A DNA stretch of 64,000 nucleotides, from positions 5,056,492-5,120,491 of the forward strand of contig JAGTTD010000013.1 in assembly GCA_018398585.1 (NCBI GenBank), read 5' to 3'. The translations under genes were made by a program, and so were the position numbers. The first letter of the stretch is position 1; every line of letters starts with the position of its first letter. This DNA comes from Simmondsia chinensis. Lineage: Eukaryota > Streptophyta > Magnoliopsida > Caryophyllales > Simmondsiaceae. Of this stretch, positions 23,648 to 34,603 are shown one piece after another. The notes below the pieces were generated by a model. It saw nothing but the letters and a program-made list of their open reading frames with translations, made no database searches and was not told the DNA's origin.

Positions 23648-24774
23648 TATTCAAAAAGATCCCTCAAATTATTGGTTAAAATTAAAATGATTTTCTGAAT
23701 TTTTAATTTCATTAAAGACATCCCTTAAACTATTGGTCAAAATCAATGTGATACTTCCAACTTCTAATTTCATCAAACACACCCCTCAAACTATTGGCGA
23801 AAGTCAATGTAATCCCCTCAACTTCTAAATTATATCAAAAATATTCCCAAACTATTGACTATGCTTTTTAGGTTTGGGGTCCTCGGACACAGCCTCTCTT
23901 TGGGATAACACCCTTAAGGGGTAAGGCTGCATTCATTCAGCCCTCCCAGACCCTACTTTAGTGGGAGCCCTTGAAGCGCTGAGCATGTTGTTGTTGTTGT
24001 ACCCTCGAACTATTAACGAAAATCATTTTTATCCCTAACTTTAAATTTTACCAAAAATATTTAAAACTATTAAAAAATAAAAAAAATTAGTTCGGATATT
24101 TTGACGCTTGTTGACATATTTTATAGATGCCCCAGGAGTATAAAATATTTTTGAGTTCTTCTAAACTTTTTAACTTCTTTTTCAAACATTCTCTCCATAG
24201 CTTTATTAGTATTCCTCTAAATTAAGTTGATATAACAAATAAATTAAAAAGAAAATGTTTAATTTAATTATCATTTATATTTAATATAATTTAAATTTTG
24301 AAAAATATAGAACTCGTTAAAACCAATAAATAATATTAAAAATTAACAGTTACAAATTATATATTTTTATTTTTAAAATTATTTTAATTTTTTTTTATAT
24401 TTATGATTGTTTTAAGTGTAGATGACCTTTTTTTCCCTTTGCTATATTATTTTTCAAGTGCCAAGTTGGTTTAATTTAACGAAATATTAACGGAATTATG
24501 GAGATAGTACATGAAAAAAAGTTTATCAAAATTTAGGTTATCATAAAAATATTTTAAAAACTCATGACACTGGAAAAGTATATTATCAAATTTTAGGAAA
24601 TCTAAATCAAAGTTTTTTTAAATTTTTAATTGTTTCAGATGTCTTTGATATAATTTTTGAAGTTGGGAGATCCAATTGATTTTAGTTAATAGTTTGTGAG
24701 TGTCTTTGATAAAATTAGAAGTTGGGAGGGGTCACATTGATTTTGACCCATAGTTCAGGGGTTATTTATGAATA
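23648..24774. mobile_element. Inverted-repeat element with ~60-bp subterminal repeats
   Basis: The left arm (23648-23860, resuming 24002-24080) is a run of imperfect ~60-bp units built on CCCTCAAACTATTGGTCAAA, AATCAATGTGA and CAACTTCTAATTTCATCAAA. The right arm (about 24610-24774) holds the same units in reverse complement. The outer ends, TATTCAAAAAG and the complement of TATTCATAAAT, also match. The interior is AT-rich and non-coding. SINE copy 5 has inserted in the left arm. I found no target duplication, so the superfamily is open. Confidence 0.6.
23861..24001 (+). mobile_element. SINE copy 5
   Basis: Plus sense. GGTTTGGGGTCCTCGG, ACAGCCTCTC, GGTAAGGCTGC, CCCAGACCCT, GGGAGCCCTTGA, then a (TTG)n tail. 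No 5S head; it starts near ATGCTTTTTAGG. Confidence 0.85.
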
Positions 24775-24867
24775 TTGTTATTAGAAAAAGAATGACTTAT
24801 ATATATGAATATCTTACAAATATATATGTGTATGTGTTTAATATATTCAATCCACAGATAAGCTATT

Positions 24868-25591
24868 GGCTATGTTTGGCGTCGACTGTTGGCTGTTTGC
24901 TATTAGCAGATAGTTATTAGCTATTAGCTGATAAATAAATAAGTAGAAGTAAGTGTTTGGTAAAATTAGTTGCTGCGATTAGTCTTTTAATGTAAATTAC
25001 ATATAAAGATATTTATAATATATATATATATATAAAGTTAATAAAATAGTGAGATTAATTTCTTTTTTATCAATTTTATATCATATTTATAAATTAGGTA
25101 AAATGGTTGTACAAATTAACTTTTTTTTAATCAAAGTATCGATTAACTTATATTATGTGAATTCTAATAATAAATTTTTTTTTAATCAACCTAACAATTA
25201 AAATATTGATAATAGTAAAATAAATTTAGTTTATATTAATTAATTTTTAACATTTGTTAATTAAGTTACAATTCCATTGCAAAAGTAATTTAATACTTTT
25301 AGAAAAATATAATAAGTAGGTCATATATTACAAAAATAAATAAACATATGTTTATGTTGTATTTTTTTTATTTAAAGGAAATAATAAAAGGGTATACTAG
25401 TAGTTAGTATCTAAAAAGCTAAACGCTAAACTCTATAACTTTTCAAAAGCTACCTTAAACGACTTTTCAAAGGCTAACCTCTAAATACTAAAAGTTATTT
25501 AAAAAGGTCGTTTAAAATTGTTTACCAAACATAACTTTTAGAGCTAAAAGCTATTCAAAACGTTATAAAAATGTTGTTGCTAAACATAGCC
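24868..25591. mobile_element. AT-rich MITE-like element with GGCTATGTTTGGC ends
   Basis: 724 bp. Left end GGCTATGTTTGGC, right end complementary to GGCTATGTTTAGC, with ATT on both sides as a possible 3-bp duplication. Inner words (CTAAAAGCTA, AACGCTA) recur near the right end. Non-coding. Confidence 0.55.
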
Positions 25592-25885
25592 ATTATTACT
25601 ACATAAAATAAGCAATTAAGATGTACTTAAGTTAGTCTGGACTCCGAGCATCTTAACCATAAGGAAAAGACCGCTTAATCAAATTTATTATGGGTGCTAA
25701 AACAAGACCACTGTCTAAATAAGTTGTATTAATCGAAGCACCTTCTTATTCGAGTTTGAACTCCATATATCTTATAGAGTTTGAATCGGGGCGGAACTTG
25801 AAAAAGTTCATGAAATTGTTTAACTTGCTATAATAAGCTGCTTATTTGTTGATATTCATTGTGACTCAATTTTGTAATTTATTTT
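25592..25885. other. Intergenic, nothing recognised
   Basis: AT-rich, with no gene or repeat that I can support. Confidence 0.4.
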
Positions 25886-26048
25886 ATGCTATTCATGCTT
25901 TTCAAATGTTTCAAGTTGGGGGTCCTTAGAAACAGCCTCTCGTTAGGGTATCACTCTGAAGGGGTAAAGCCATATACATCTCACCTCCATCTCACCTCCC
26001 TTAGGCCCTGCTTATGCGGGAGCCCTTGAGGCATTAGGTATGTTGTTA
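25886..26048 (+). mobile_element. SINE copy 6
   Basis: Plus sense. TCAAGTTGGGGGTCCTTAG, ACAGCCTCTCG, then an internal duplication of ATCTCACCTCC, and GGGAGCCCTTGAGG with a short TTG tail. The head is of the non-5S type. Confidence 0.85.
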
Positions 26049-26245
26049 TATTTTATTTATTTATTTTTTTTTGTATTTTGATATTTATTTTATTTTGTTT
26101 GCACATGTTTCCATTTTTGGGCTACTGGGCCATTTATATTTTCTTGGGTTGTTGGGCCATTTAGCCCATTTAGTTTTTTTGGCTAAGCAGTTTTATTTTT
26201 CTGTTGAAGTAGTTTAGTTTAGGTTAGCTTTTGTTATATATTAGT

Positions 26246-26320
26246 TGCGTACATCCGTCCCCCTAGATCCTACGTAGGCGGGAGCCCTTGAGGCACTGGG
26301 TATGTTTCTTTTTTTTTTTT
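26246..26320 (+). mobile_element. SINE copy 7, 5'-truncated, with 18-bp target duplication
   Basis: Only the last part of the body (GCGTACATCCGTCC to GGCACTGGGTATG) and a T-rich tail are present. It is bounded by a perfect 18-bp duplication, TTTGTTATATATTAGTTG, at 26230-26247 and 26321-26338. This is direct evidence of target-primed insertion with incomplete reverse transcription. Confidence 0.93.
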
Positions 26321-26594
26321 TTTGTTATATATTAGTTGGTCACAGCTGTACTTTGTTCATTGAAGACAGTGAAATCCAATTATGCTTCCAGCATCTCTTT
26401 CTTCCTATTTTTCTCTCTCCCGTTTTTCTTGATCATTTTGAGCAAATTTTATCTAGTTTTAAAATTAATTTAATGTAATAAATTTGTTAGAGTAATGGAG
26501 CAAAAACGAGTTCGTTATCAAACTCAGATTGTTATTAGGTAAAGTCGGTGAAAAGTTAATGATAAGTTCTTAGGTCTCAGCTAGTACTTATCTA

Positions 26595-26840
26595 CAACGA
26601 CAGTAATAACAACAGATCCAGTGCCTCAATAGCTCCCGCATAAACAGGGTATACGCAGCCTTACCCCTTCAGGGATTAACCCTGCCGATAGACTATTTCC
26701 AAGGACCCCCAACCTTATAGGGTTGGCAACGCGAGGACTTCCTATGAGGTCACCCATCCTGGTACTACTCTCGGCCAAGCACGTTAACTTCGGAGTTTTA
26801 ATGGAATCCGATACCTTAGTGCTTGGTAAATGAACTCTTC
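26595..26840 (-). mobile_element. SINE copy 8, full-length 5S-rRNA-headed SINE
   Basis: 246 bp, minus sense, bounded by AGCTAGTACTTATCTA (26579-26594) and AGCTAGAACTTATCTA (26841-26856), a 16-bp target duplication with one change. From its 5' end at 26840 it reads as near-complete 5S rRNA (ACCAAGCACTAA, AACTCCGAAGTTAACG, GAGAGTAGTACCAGGATGGG, TGACCTC, AAGTCCTCGCGTTGC) for about 115 nt. It then passes through AGGTTGGGGGTCCTTGG into the SINE body and ends in a TTGTTATT tail. The 5S A box, intermediate element and C box regions are recognisable, so it may carry a type 1 pol III promoter. Confidence 0.92.
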
Positions 26841-26856
26841 AGCTAGAACTTATCTA

Positions 26857-27083
26857 AGAATATTAATTCCAAATGTAATAAATATCTAGACGAATGTTAT
26901 AAACTTGGGGTTGCGTGCAATCCCTCGTCATGCTGCTGTTGGGCTATTAAGCCCATTAATTCTATCTCAGGGCCTGGGAACTTGGACCGGGTCAAGGAAC
27001 TCACTGGATCAAATTGAGCTGTAGTTGTTGTTTGGGCTATTAATGGGCCCCGGTCCCATTGGAGCATGCATCAGTTTATAATT
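26857..27083. other. Intergenic, no gene
   Basis: Contains a GGGCCTGGGAACTTGG-like stretch and repeated GGGCTATTA words that suggest an old LTR fragment, but no boundary can be set. Confidence 0.3.
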
Positions 27084-27570
27084 GGGAATTTACTGGGATT
27101 GCTTATTCTAAAAAAATAAATACTTTTTTTTCCTAAAAAAAGTACTTTTTTAGAATCTAGACGGTGTTTGACAAATATCAAAAATCACTTTTATTAAAAG
27201 CAGAGGCTATTTTTCTGCTCATAAGCAAAAGCTAAAATTTGGTGCTTCTGATTAAAAGTAGAAGCAGAATTAAAAACAAAAAATTTTAGAACAAAAATAC
27301 CTCTACTCAAACATTAAAATTATATCATACCCTATCATTTTTCAAAACCCTAACCTCTACCCAAATAATTTGGTCCTTTTTTGATAATTTGACCCCAAAA
27401 AAGCACTTTTCTTTAACACTGGCCAAACACTAACAATCATAAAATAAGTGCTTTTGATTGGTTGAGCCAAACACAAACTGCTTCTTCAAAACAGCACTTT
27501 TCACATAAGTGCTTTTATAGAAAGGGCTTTTGAAATAAATAGTTTTTTTACAGCAATTTCAAACAGGCCC
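27084..27570. mobile_element. MITE-like element, AGTGCTTTT type
   Basis: Left end GGGAATTTACTGGGATTGC aligns with the complement of the right end (GGGCCTGTTTGAAATTGCTG). Inside are inverted AAAAGCACTTTT-like words. This is a very common plant non-autonomous DNA transposon style. Confidence 0.55.
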
Positions 27571-28600
27571 TTACTCACTTAGCATATGGGTTCCTTGATG
27601 TCAAAAATATTTTTGGCAAGATACTCTATATTGGAATTCAACGAAATTTTGGAGAATTTGGAAATTTTCACCACAAAATGCTAATATAACTCATGATTAT
27701 GATAATACATATGAGTCATGTCAGCATTTTTAGCTAAAATTAGTTACAAAATGACAAAATTACCATAAGTAATAGTAAAAGATTTTTGAATATTGTTGAA
27801 ACCATATGTCATGTCAGTATCTTTAATAAAAAATCATTAAATTTTGTTTGAAAATGAATATATCTATATTGTCTAAGTTTTGTTTAAAGTTAAATTCTTT
27901 CAATAAAAATTTGCTACGTTTTGACAGAGGATAATCCATTTCTAAATTTCTAAACTTTTGGATATCATATTGTATATATTAAAATATTAAAATAAAATAA
28001 TGATTGAAAAGTAGTATCTAATAAATTCCCTAATTATAAAATCTGCTTTGGAGGTGATGGTCTACTACAATGTCAAAGCCCACGTTTGGTTTGTTGTATT
28101 AGGTTTGATTTGTTGTATTAGGCCCAGTGGGCCGCACAGTGTGGGCCATGCTAGAATTGAATCGGGCTTTTTTAATGAATATCAACACTATACGGTTATG
28201 TGAATTTAAGATAATTATGTTATTTGGTTCATTTGCTAAAATTAGAATTATAATTCTAGCTCAATTCTATGTAATTGAATTTTAACTAGAAAATATGCAC
28301 TCCGTTTCTTCGAGTGTGGGGAAGGAATCGTAACTATTAACTCTATTGAACTAAAATGTAAAGTCATCCGACTCAATTATCCCAAAACCCAAGATAAATT
28401 GAAATCAAAAAAGAGTCAACCTAAATGTGACCTGAAACTCATAATGACCTTACTTGAATGGCTTGAATCCGAACTGATCCAATCCGATCGAAACCTAAAC
28501 CGATCTAACTTGACATTGGAAATACCAAACCAATCGACTCAAAATCCGATATTCAAACCTAAATGTTGCAAACAATCTTGCAAAACAAAGATTTGACCAT
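27571..28600. other. AT-rich intergenic DNA
   Basis: No gene. Around 28080-28150, TTTGTTGTATTAGG is repeated and followed by GGCCCAGTGGGCC, which may be an LTR remnant. Confidence 0.4.
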
Positions 28601-28614
28601 GTGACTCCTACTTT

Positions 28615-28968
28615 TATTATGTAAGTGTAAAAGGACTGGATTGGGTTGATGTCTCCGCTTGGTTGATTGGTATCTTTTATCCTTCTTGTCTTGAGATTAT
28701 TTGCACTTTCGTTTTTTTTTTGGGTGTCTTGGGGTGTTTTTGGGGCTTTTTGATGGCGTTTTGTTGGTGTTTTTTGGTGTTTGGGTTTGTGTTGGTGTTT
28801 TGGGTGTTTTTTGGGTTTTGGTTTGGGATGTTTGGGTGTTTTTTGGGGTTGCTGTGTTGTCGGGTTTGATTGATGCTTAGAATCTCTAGACAGATTTGTA
28901 AACTGTACCTTTCTTCCTATTTTAATAAAATCCTTCGATGGGTCAATTATCAAAAAAAAAAAAAAAGT
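28615..28968 (+). mobile_element. 3' end of an L1-type LINE (5'-truncated)
   Basis: A G/T-rich plus-strand tract (about 28700-28862) is followed by TTTTAATAAAATCC and a 14-nt A run ending at 28967. A GT-rich 3' UTR, AATAAA and poly(A) is the usual 3' end of plant L1 LINEs. No ORF2 residues can be confirmed upstream, and no target duplication was found. Confidence 0.5.
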
Positions 28969-29066
28969 TCAATTATAGAGCGACCATTATAGTAACAACA
29001 TCCCAATTTCACGAGTGTATTAAATGTTCGAAGGTTGCAAGGAGCCTCGTAGCAGGGACAAACAAT

Positions 29067-29182
29067 GCAACAACGATGGACACAGTGCTTCAAGAGCTCT
29101 CGCATAAGCAGGATCTGGAAGGGGTGGATGTACGCAGCCTTACCCCTTCAGAGTGATACCCTAACGAGAACTTGTTTCCGAA
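29067..29182 (-). mobile_element. SINE copy 9, 5'-truncated, with target duplication
   Basis: Minus sense. CACAGTGCTTCAAGAGCTC through GATGTACGCAGCCTTACCCC to TTGTTTCCGAA. It is bounded by GCAGGGACAAACAAT (29052-29066) and GCAGTGACAAACAAT (29183-29197), one mismatch in 15. Confidence 0.88.
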
Positions 29183-29539
29183 GCAGTGACAAACAATACT
29201 GACATGCAAATATCGCCTTCCTTGTAGGGCGTAAAGATTAGTGCTATGCCTATTTGATAGATCAAGTAGAGTATTCAATCAATAAAATGACAACCGTATT
29301 CCGCGCGTTAGAAAAATTTTGCGTATATGGCATAGAAATCAATCATAGTAAGGAAGACAAAGAAAAAAGATCTTATCTGATAGATAGATGAATGATGATA
29401 TCGCGCCATGGTAAAAATATCATTGTCCTGGAAGACGATCTCGCCACTACTCATGTGCACATAGTATCATTGGCGGTCGTTAACGGTGTAAACAAACTAA
29501 ATGTTTGATGAATTACTTGTGTTCCAAAAATCGACTAGA

Positions 29540-29956
29540 GCTTGTTCGTTTTCATTATGAGGGCTCGATAGCTTATTGAGCCGAGTTTAAACATGGGGTG
29601 CTTGGCTCGTTAACGTTCATGAACAGCTCAATAAGAGCTCATTAACAAGTGATATTGGTTCAGAAGTGATTCGATAATGGCTTGATAGTAACTTGAAAGC
29701 TCGGCTCAGTAGCGACCTCGACTTGACAGCAAGCTCAGCTCGATTTTAAGATCGACCGGGTTCGATAATGAGCTTCACTCAGCTTGATAAGCCTAACGAG
29801 CCAAGCCGAATCAAGTATCAAACACACTAAATTTTGTTGAACCAAGCTCGAACAAGGATTGGAAAAGCTCGGCTCGAACTCAAGCTCTATAAGCCTTATC
29901 GAGCTCAAGTTCGAACATTGGGGATGCTCGGCTCGGCTTAGCACATTTACACCCTA
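29540..29956. mobile_element. GAGCTCGG-rich hAT-like remnant
   Basis: A tract of repeated GAGCTCG/GCTCGGCTCG words, inverted between its two halves. It ends at 29956 with the complement of TAGGGTGTAAATG, the same terminal motif as the element at 37181. The left end is not resolved and no 8-bp duplication was found. Confidence 0.5.
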
Positions 29957-31820
29957 GTGGCCATCCTCCAGGATTAACGTGATCCGACTCATAAAGTGCA
30001 CTCGTTAGTCGCTGGTTAGGAGTACCAAAAACTTTGCCCAAGTGAAGAAGAATTTAGAGAAGATTATATTAGAAAGGGAGGTAATAATTGAGAAGATAGT
30101 TGATGACAAAACTGAGATAAAAATGGGATTTTATAGTAAACATACACCGCTTAGGGAGGGGCGTCTCGTAGTTCCAAGAGTCACCATTTAGCGGTTCCAA
30201 CAATTAACAATTTATGGGAAGAGGATAATTTGGAGGAGGTGCCAAGGATTAAAAGATAATTTTATACTACCACAATCAAGGTGAGGTGATTTTCTGATAC
30301 GAGACAAAGCGGGGGGGGTACCATGAAAAATGAGCTTTCAAAGAAAAAAAAAAAAAAAAAAACACTTTAACTTGCGTCTTTTTCCAATACCTAGCTTGAT
30401 GAATAAGATGCAAATAGTCTCACAGAAAAGAAGACAGTCTAGTTAAATCGATTTAGAGCATTTCAATGCATCTAGAAGCTGAGGCATCAACAAATTGTGA
30501 CCTCCGCCTAAATTTGAAGGTTCAAATGGAAGTCATTATATATTGCAAGACCTTTTAATTTAATTCAAGAGAATGATGCTCTAAAGTACGAGCGTGTCCA
30601 TCAACAACAAACTCTAATAAGACATGCTTAGGAGTTTTAGGTGCGACAAGCTGTCCTAAATGTCCTTGTAGTGGTCGATTCAAAGGTGATGCCTTTAAGT
30701 CATTGGAAGGCAATATAAGCCATGTATGAATATTTTGCTTTTCTATTTCTTTTTTCTCTGTCCTTGTGACCAGTGCATCAAGGATATATACCATTCAGAT
30801 GGTCGTTTATGAACTACTAACCATTGAAAACATAGTTCTCTTTTTCCTAACTAGGAACCCGGTTACCTAATAAACCCTGGTCCGTTCAACAACCAATACA
30901 TCACAAGAATCAGTTAAGTCAAGAATTCCTCAGAGAGAGTTTCAAGTAAGTCCAGACCCTTTATCTAAAGCGACACTCTATTTTTTCACTTTGCTCTTAC
31001 CACCGAAACAATGCGCTGTATTTTTTGCATATAGAATTTACAAAGCGTGTTTCTTGGCAATGACAAGGAAAGAGGACTAATAAGTTAAGAGAATTGACCC
31101 ATTCCAAATATAGTCAAAGTCACCATTTGCATTCATATTGTCCCACTACACCTCTCACCTCTTATCATAATGTTAATGTATTTTCAATTTCCCAATTGTA
31201 TTGGTACACTGTTTCTTCAGTCAAGTTTATAACATAGTTTTCATATATACATATAAAATATAATTTATTTGTACGTCCATGGAAATGGAATTTTTTGATA
31301 AGCAAAATTCTTTCGTTGACTCTTGATTTTAATTGCTTAGAATTCAGATATTCCCAAAAAGAAGTAAATTACATTGCAGAACATTTTGCAAAGTAAGGAG
31401 TTTCGAGGGCGAGTCCTCTCATTGTTAGGCTTTGATTATGATATGCAATATACAATCTTCAAGATCCTCTATTTCCGAACATTGTATCTTCTTTTATTTA
31501 CTTCGATTCTGATATTTTTTTCTCTTTACTTTCATTACGTTATCAATTTTGTGCCTTGAAGAGATACATTTTCTCCTAAAAGAGTTTGTACGTCGTCTTG
31601 TGCCTACTTGGACATGCGCCGCCTTATCTTTGAACGCTATCCCGTATGTATAATTCTTTTTAAGACGTGTATACAAATCATAAGAAAAAAAAAAAGCAAG
31701 AAACAATAACGTATTTGTCCACAATCTACATGACCATGACTGCACACTTAAAGAGAGAGAGAACCATCTAAGCAGACACGCAAAACTAGGAGTGAGATAT
31801 GTCCAATTGGAGACTTGTCA
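29957..31820. other. Intergenic, no gene supported
   Basis: Contains an 18-nt A run near 30344-30362 and short open frames without recognisable domains. No splice-consistent gene was found on either strand. Confidence 0.45.
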
Positions 31821-31821
31821 T

Positions 31822-32256
31822 GTAAACCAGCCGAGCCGAGCCGAGCCAAGCCGAGCACCCCCTTGTTTGAACTCGAGTTCAATAAGGCTTATCGAGCCCG
31901 AGTTCGAGCCGAGCTCTTATCGAGCATTTCTAACCCTTGTTTGAACTCGGTTCAATAAGAATATAGTGTGTTCAATACTCGGCTCGGCTCGGCTTGTTAG
32001 GCTTATCGAACCGAGTCAAGCTTGTTATCAAGTCGAGTTGAGCTCATTAATATTAACGAGCCAACCTTGCAATCGAGTCAAGCTCATTAACGAGTCGAGC
32101 TTTTTAAGCTATTATCGAACCATTTTTGAACTAATACCAACTATTATTTAGCTCATAACGAGCCCTTAACAAGCCGATATCGAGTCCCTTAACGAGCTCT
32201 TATCGAGCCCTTATCAAACTGTTCGTGAACATTAGCGAGCCGAGCACCCCACATGA
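31822..32256. mobile_element. GAGCCGAGC-rich hAT-like remnant
   Basis: Starts near TGTAAACCAGCCGAGCCGAG and ends near CGAGCCGAGCACCCCAC. The interior is built of CGAGC/GCTCG words with TTATCGAGC and TTAACGAGC variants, like 29540-29956 and the ends of 37181-41324. No clear target duplication. Confidence 0.5.
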
Positions 32257-32556
32257 GATTCATGTTTTAAAATGGGTAATGTTATTGACTAGGCCTTTGT
32301 GTGAGGGGGTATATGTTAGAATATAAAACTATTCCTAAATCTTCATTCCTCAGCTTAAGCTGATGAATGAGGTTTCTCTAGAATCGATATTATCTATAGT
32401 GAATTTGTAACCATAGACTTTGTGGACGTTTAATTTAGATGGTTTTGTCTAAGTTGTGGATAAGATAAACAAGAAAAATATAAATATACCTAATTTGCAT
32501 GTTCAATAATATGATATATGACTATTGAATTATAATATATTAACATTTAAGATTTT

Positions 32557-33003
32557 GCAAGTTGAAAAAGTGATAGGTCCGTTTGGAGAATTAGTTTTAT
32601 GTTTGATTTGAATAGATTTTGAATCAACTAAAATAAATTCGTAGAACTTTCGAGTTCGATTGATATCATCTGGAATCCATTGAAAGTCTTTAGGAATTGT
32701 TGAATCCATAGATTTTTGAATTTCATTAAAGGAAAGCGGTTCATATTGTCCTGTCAAATAAATATATTCTTTTTGAGGTTTTGTAAAATATTGAGAAGAG
32801 GAAGAGTCTTGGAGATTGGTGTTTGGAGGTTGTAGAGGAGGACGTAATGGAAATGGGTTTTGAGGGGATCTTGAAGTTGCTGTGGCACAGGATATTGGAG
32901 GAAATTCTTGTTCAAGGATTGAATATGGATTTTGAGTTGAAATTTGTGTTGAGGGTGATTGAGGATGGAATCTGCCCCACAACCACCACCAATGACAACA
33001 AAA
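32557..33003 (-). pseudogene. Unrecognised ORF fragment split by a foldback element
   Basis: An open minus-strand frame with a Pro/Ser/Gln-rich stretch followed by a more structured part (FYEFILVDSKSIQIKH). It may be a fragment of an endogenous retroelement or pararetrovirus polyprotein, but I cannot assign it. The reading continues across the insertion at 33004-33953: the flanks GGGCAT and TTTTGTTGTCATTGG on the minus strand join when the foldback element is discounted. No function is inferred. Confidence 0.3.
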
Positions 33004-33012
33004 CCAAAACAA

Positions 33013-33944
33013 GAATAATTTACCAAAATGGCACATTCGCCAAAAATATTTACAAAAATGGCACGGTTGCAAAAATATTTACGAAAATGGCACACTTTAC
33101 TGTAGCGGTTTCGGACGCCATTTCTAACGGCGTCCGAAACAGTAACCCTGTGTGTCGATGTGTGTGTCGACACACAAGACTGCTTTCTGGCAGTCATCTT
33201 CATGCCCCTTTTCCGGTTTTTGGTGTTTTTTTCTTAGTTTTTCTTTGGGATGTCTTCTTCCGTTGGATACACATTTTATTCTCCCATCTGATACTTGTTT
33301 TACTGACTTGAATATATGAAATTGATTGAAGAATCACAAGAACAAAAGGAATAGAAGAACATCTTCATGTGTTCTTGTGTGATTTCAAGTGTTTGGTTTG
33401 TTAAATTTGATTAATCTCACTACGGCTTTGTCAATCTCTACCCATACACATCTTCATCTCCATCCTCCTACGAAATATCATCGGGGATACAACAACTAAA
33501 TATGGAGTGAAGATGTAGTGAGAATAATCAAGTTTAACAAACCAAACACTTGAATTCACACAAGAACACATGAAGATGTTCTTCTATTCCTTTTGTTCTT
33601 ATAATTCTCCAATCAATTTCATATGTTCAAGTCAGTAAAACAAGTATCAGATGGGAGAATAAAATGTATATCCAACAGAAGAAGACGTCCCAAAGAAAAA
33701 CAAAGGAAAAAACACCAAAAACCGAGAAAGGGGCGCGAAGATGACTGCCAGAAAGCAGTCCCGTGTGTCGACACACAGGGTTAATGTTTCGGACGCTGTT
33801 CGAAAGTCGTTCCCTTTCAGATGCCATTTCTAACAGCGTTCTTTGGTAACGTTATAGTAAAGTGTGTCATTTGCGTAAATATTTTTGCAATCGTTCTATT
33901 TTGGTAAATATTTTTGGCAAATGTGCCATTTTGGCAAATTATTC
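33013..33944. mobile_element. Foldback (Mutator-like) element with ~400-bp inverted arms
   Basis: 932 bp. The arms (33013 to about 33412 and about 33535 to 33944) are long inverted repeats. The outer ends GAATAATTTACCAAAATGGC and the complement of GAATAATTTGCCAAAATGGC match. It is flanked by a perfect 9-bp duplication, CCAAAACAA (33004-33012 and 33945-33953), the length made by Mutator-like transposases. The ~120-bp centre is non-coding. No transposase is inside, so it would depend on one elsewhere. Confidence 0.88.
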
Positions 33945-34197
33945 CCAAAACAAATGCCCATTCTGGCTCCTCCACCTGTCACTTGTGGATAATATTATAT
34001 AATGGATAATGTATATTTTTTTATATCGGTAGACAGTACAACATCTTTCATTAAAAACCGAAATCAGCATCTGAGAGAGGAATTCATGAGCTTTGAACTC
34101 AAGATCTTTTACTTGAAGAGTTAGAAAATAAAGCATTACACCAATACCCTTTAACTCATATAATGAATAATATTATATAAAAGATAAGAAAGCTTCA

Positions 34198-34312
34198 CAA
34201 CAACTCAGTGCCTCAAAGAGGTTCCCGCCAAGGCAAGGTCTGGGGAGGGGGTAAGATTTACGCAGCTCACCCCTACAAGGTGTTACCCTGTATAGAGGTT
34301 GTTTCCGAAGTC
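34198..34312 (-). mobile_element. SINE copy 10
   Basis: Minus sense. CTCAGTGCCTCAAAG, GGTCTGGGGAGGGGG, TTACGCAGCTCACCCC to GTTTCCGAAG. Truncated at the 5' side; target duplication not found. Confidence 0.82.
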
Positions 34313-34392
34313 TTTAAGGTTTACATGAATTCTTTTATTGCATATTGTCATATTTATTTAAAAACATGAAGAAATAGGTTAAAACATTATAT

Positions 34393-34550
34393 TGTTAGGT
34401 GTTAGACTATATTGTATAGGACTTATTATTGTATATATCTGAGCCCAATGGACCTGCCTTGTATATGATGTAAAGCCCATTACTATTCTATAAATATACG
34501 AGAGGGCCACAGCATAATGTGCGCTTCTCATTTTTTCATTAGGGGGAAAA
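34393..34550 (+). mobile_element. LTR fragment (possible solo LTR)
   Basis: TGTTAGGTGTTAGAC at the start, GAGCCCAATGG, then a TATA-like TCTATAAATATACG near 34479-34492 and GAGAGGGCC. This is typical plant LTR U3-R layout. The end is obscured by an A/T tract. Confidence 0.5.
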
Positions 34551-34603
34551 AAAAATTTAGTAAATGATTATTTCAAGAAAGATTTCTATTTTCATAAGTT
34601 CAT

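Noticed and set aside
28663..28869. 68-aa Phe/Gly/Val-rich open frame as a membrane protein
   Set aside because: It is a translation of a GT-rich tract that better fits the 3' UTR of an L1 LINE, followed by AATAAA and poly(A).
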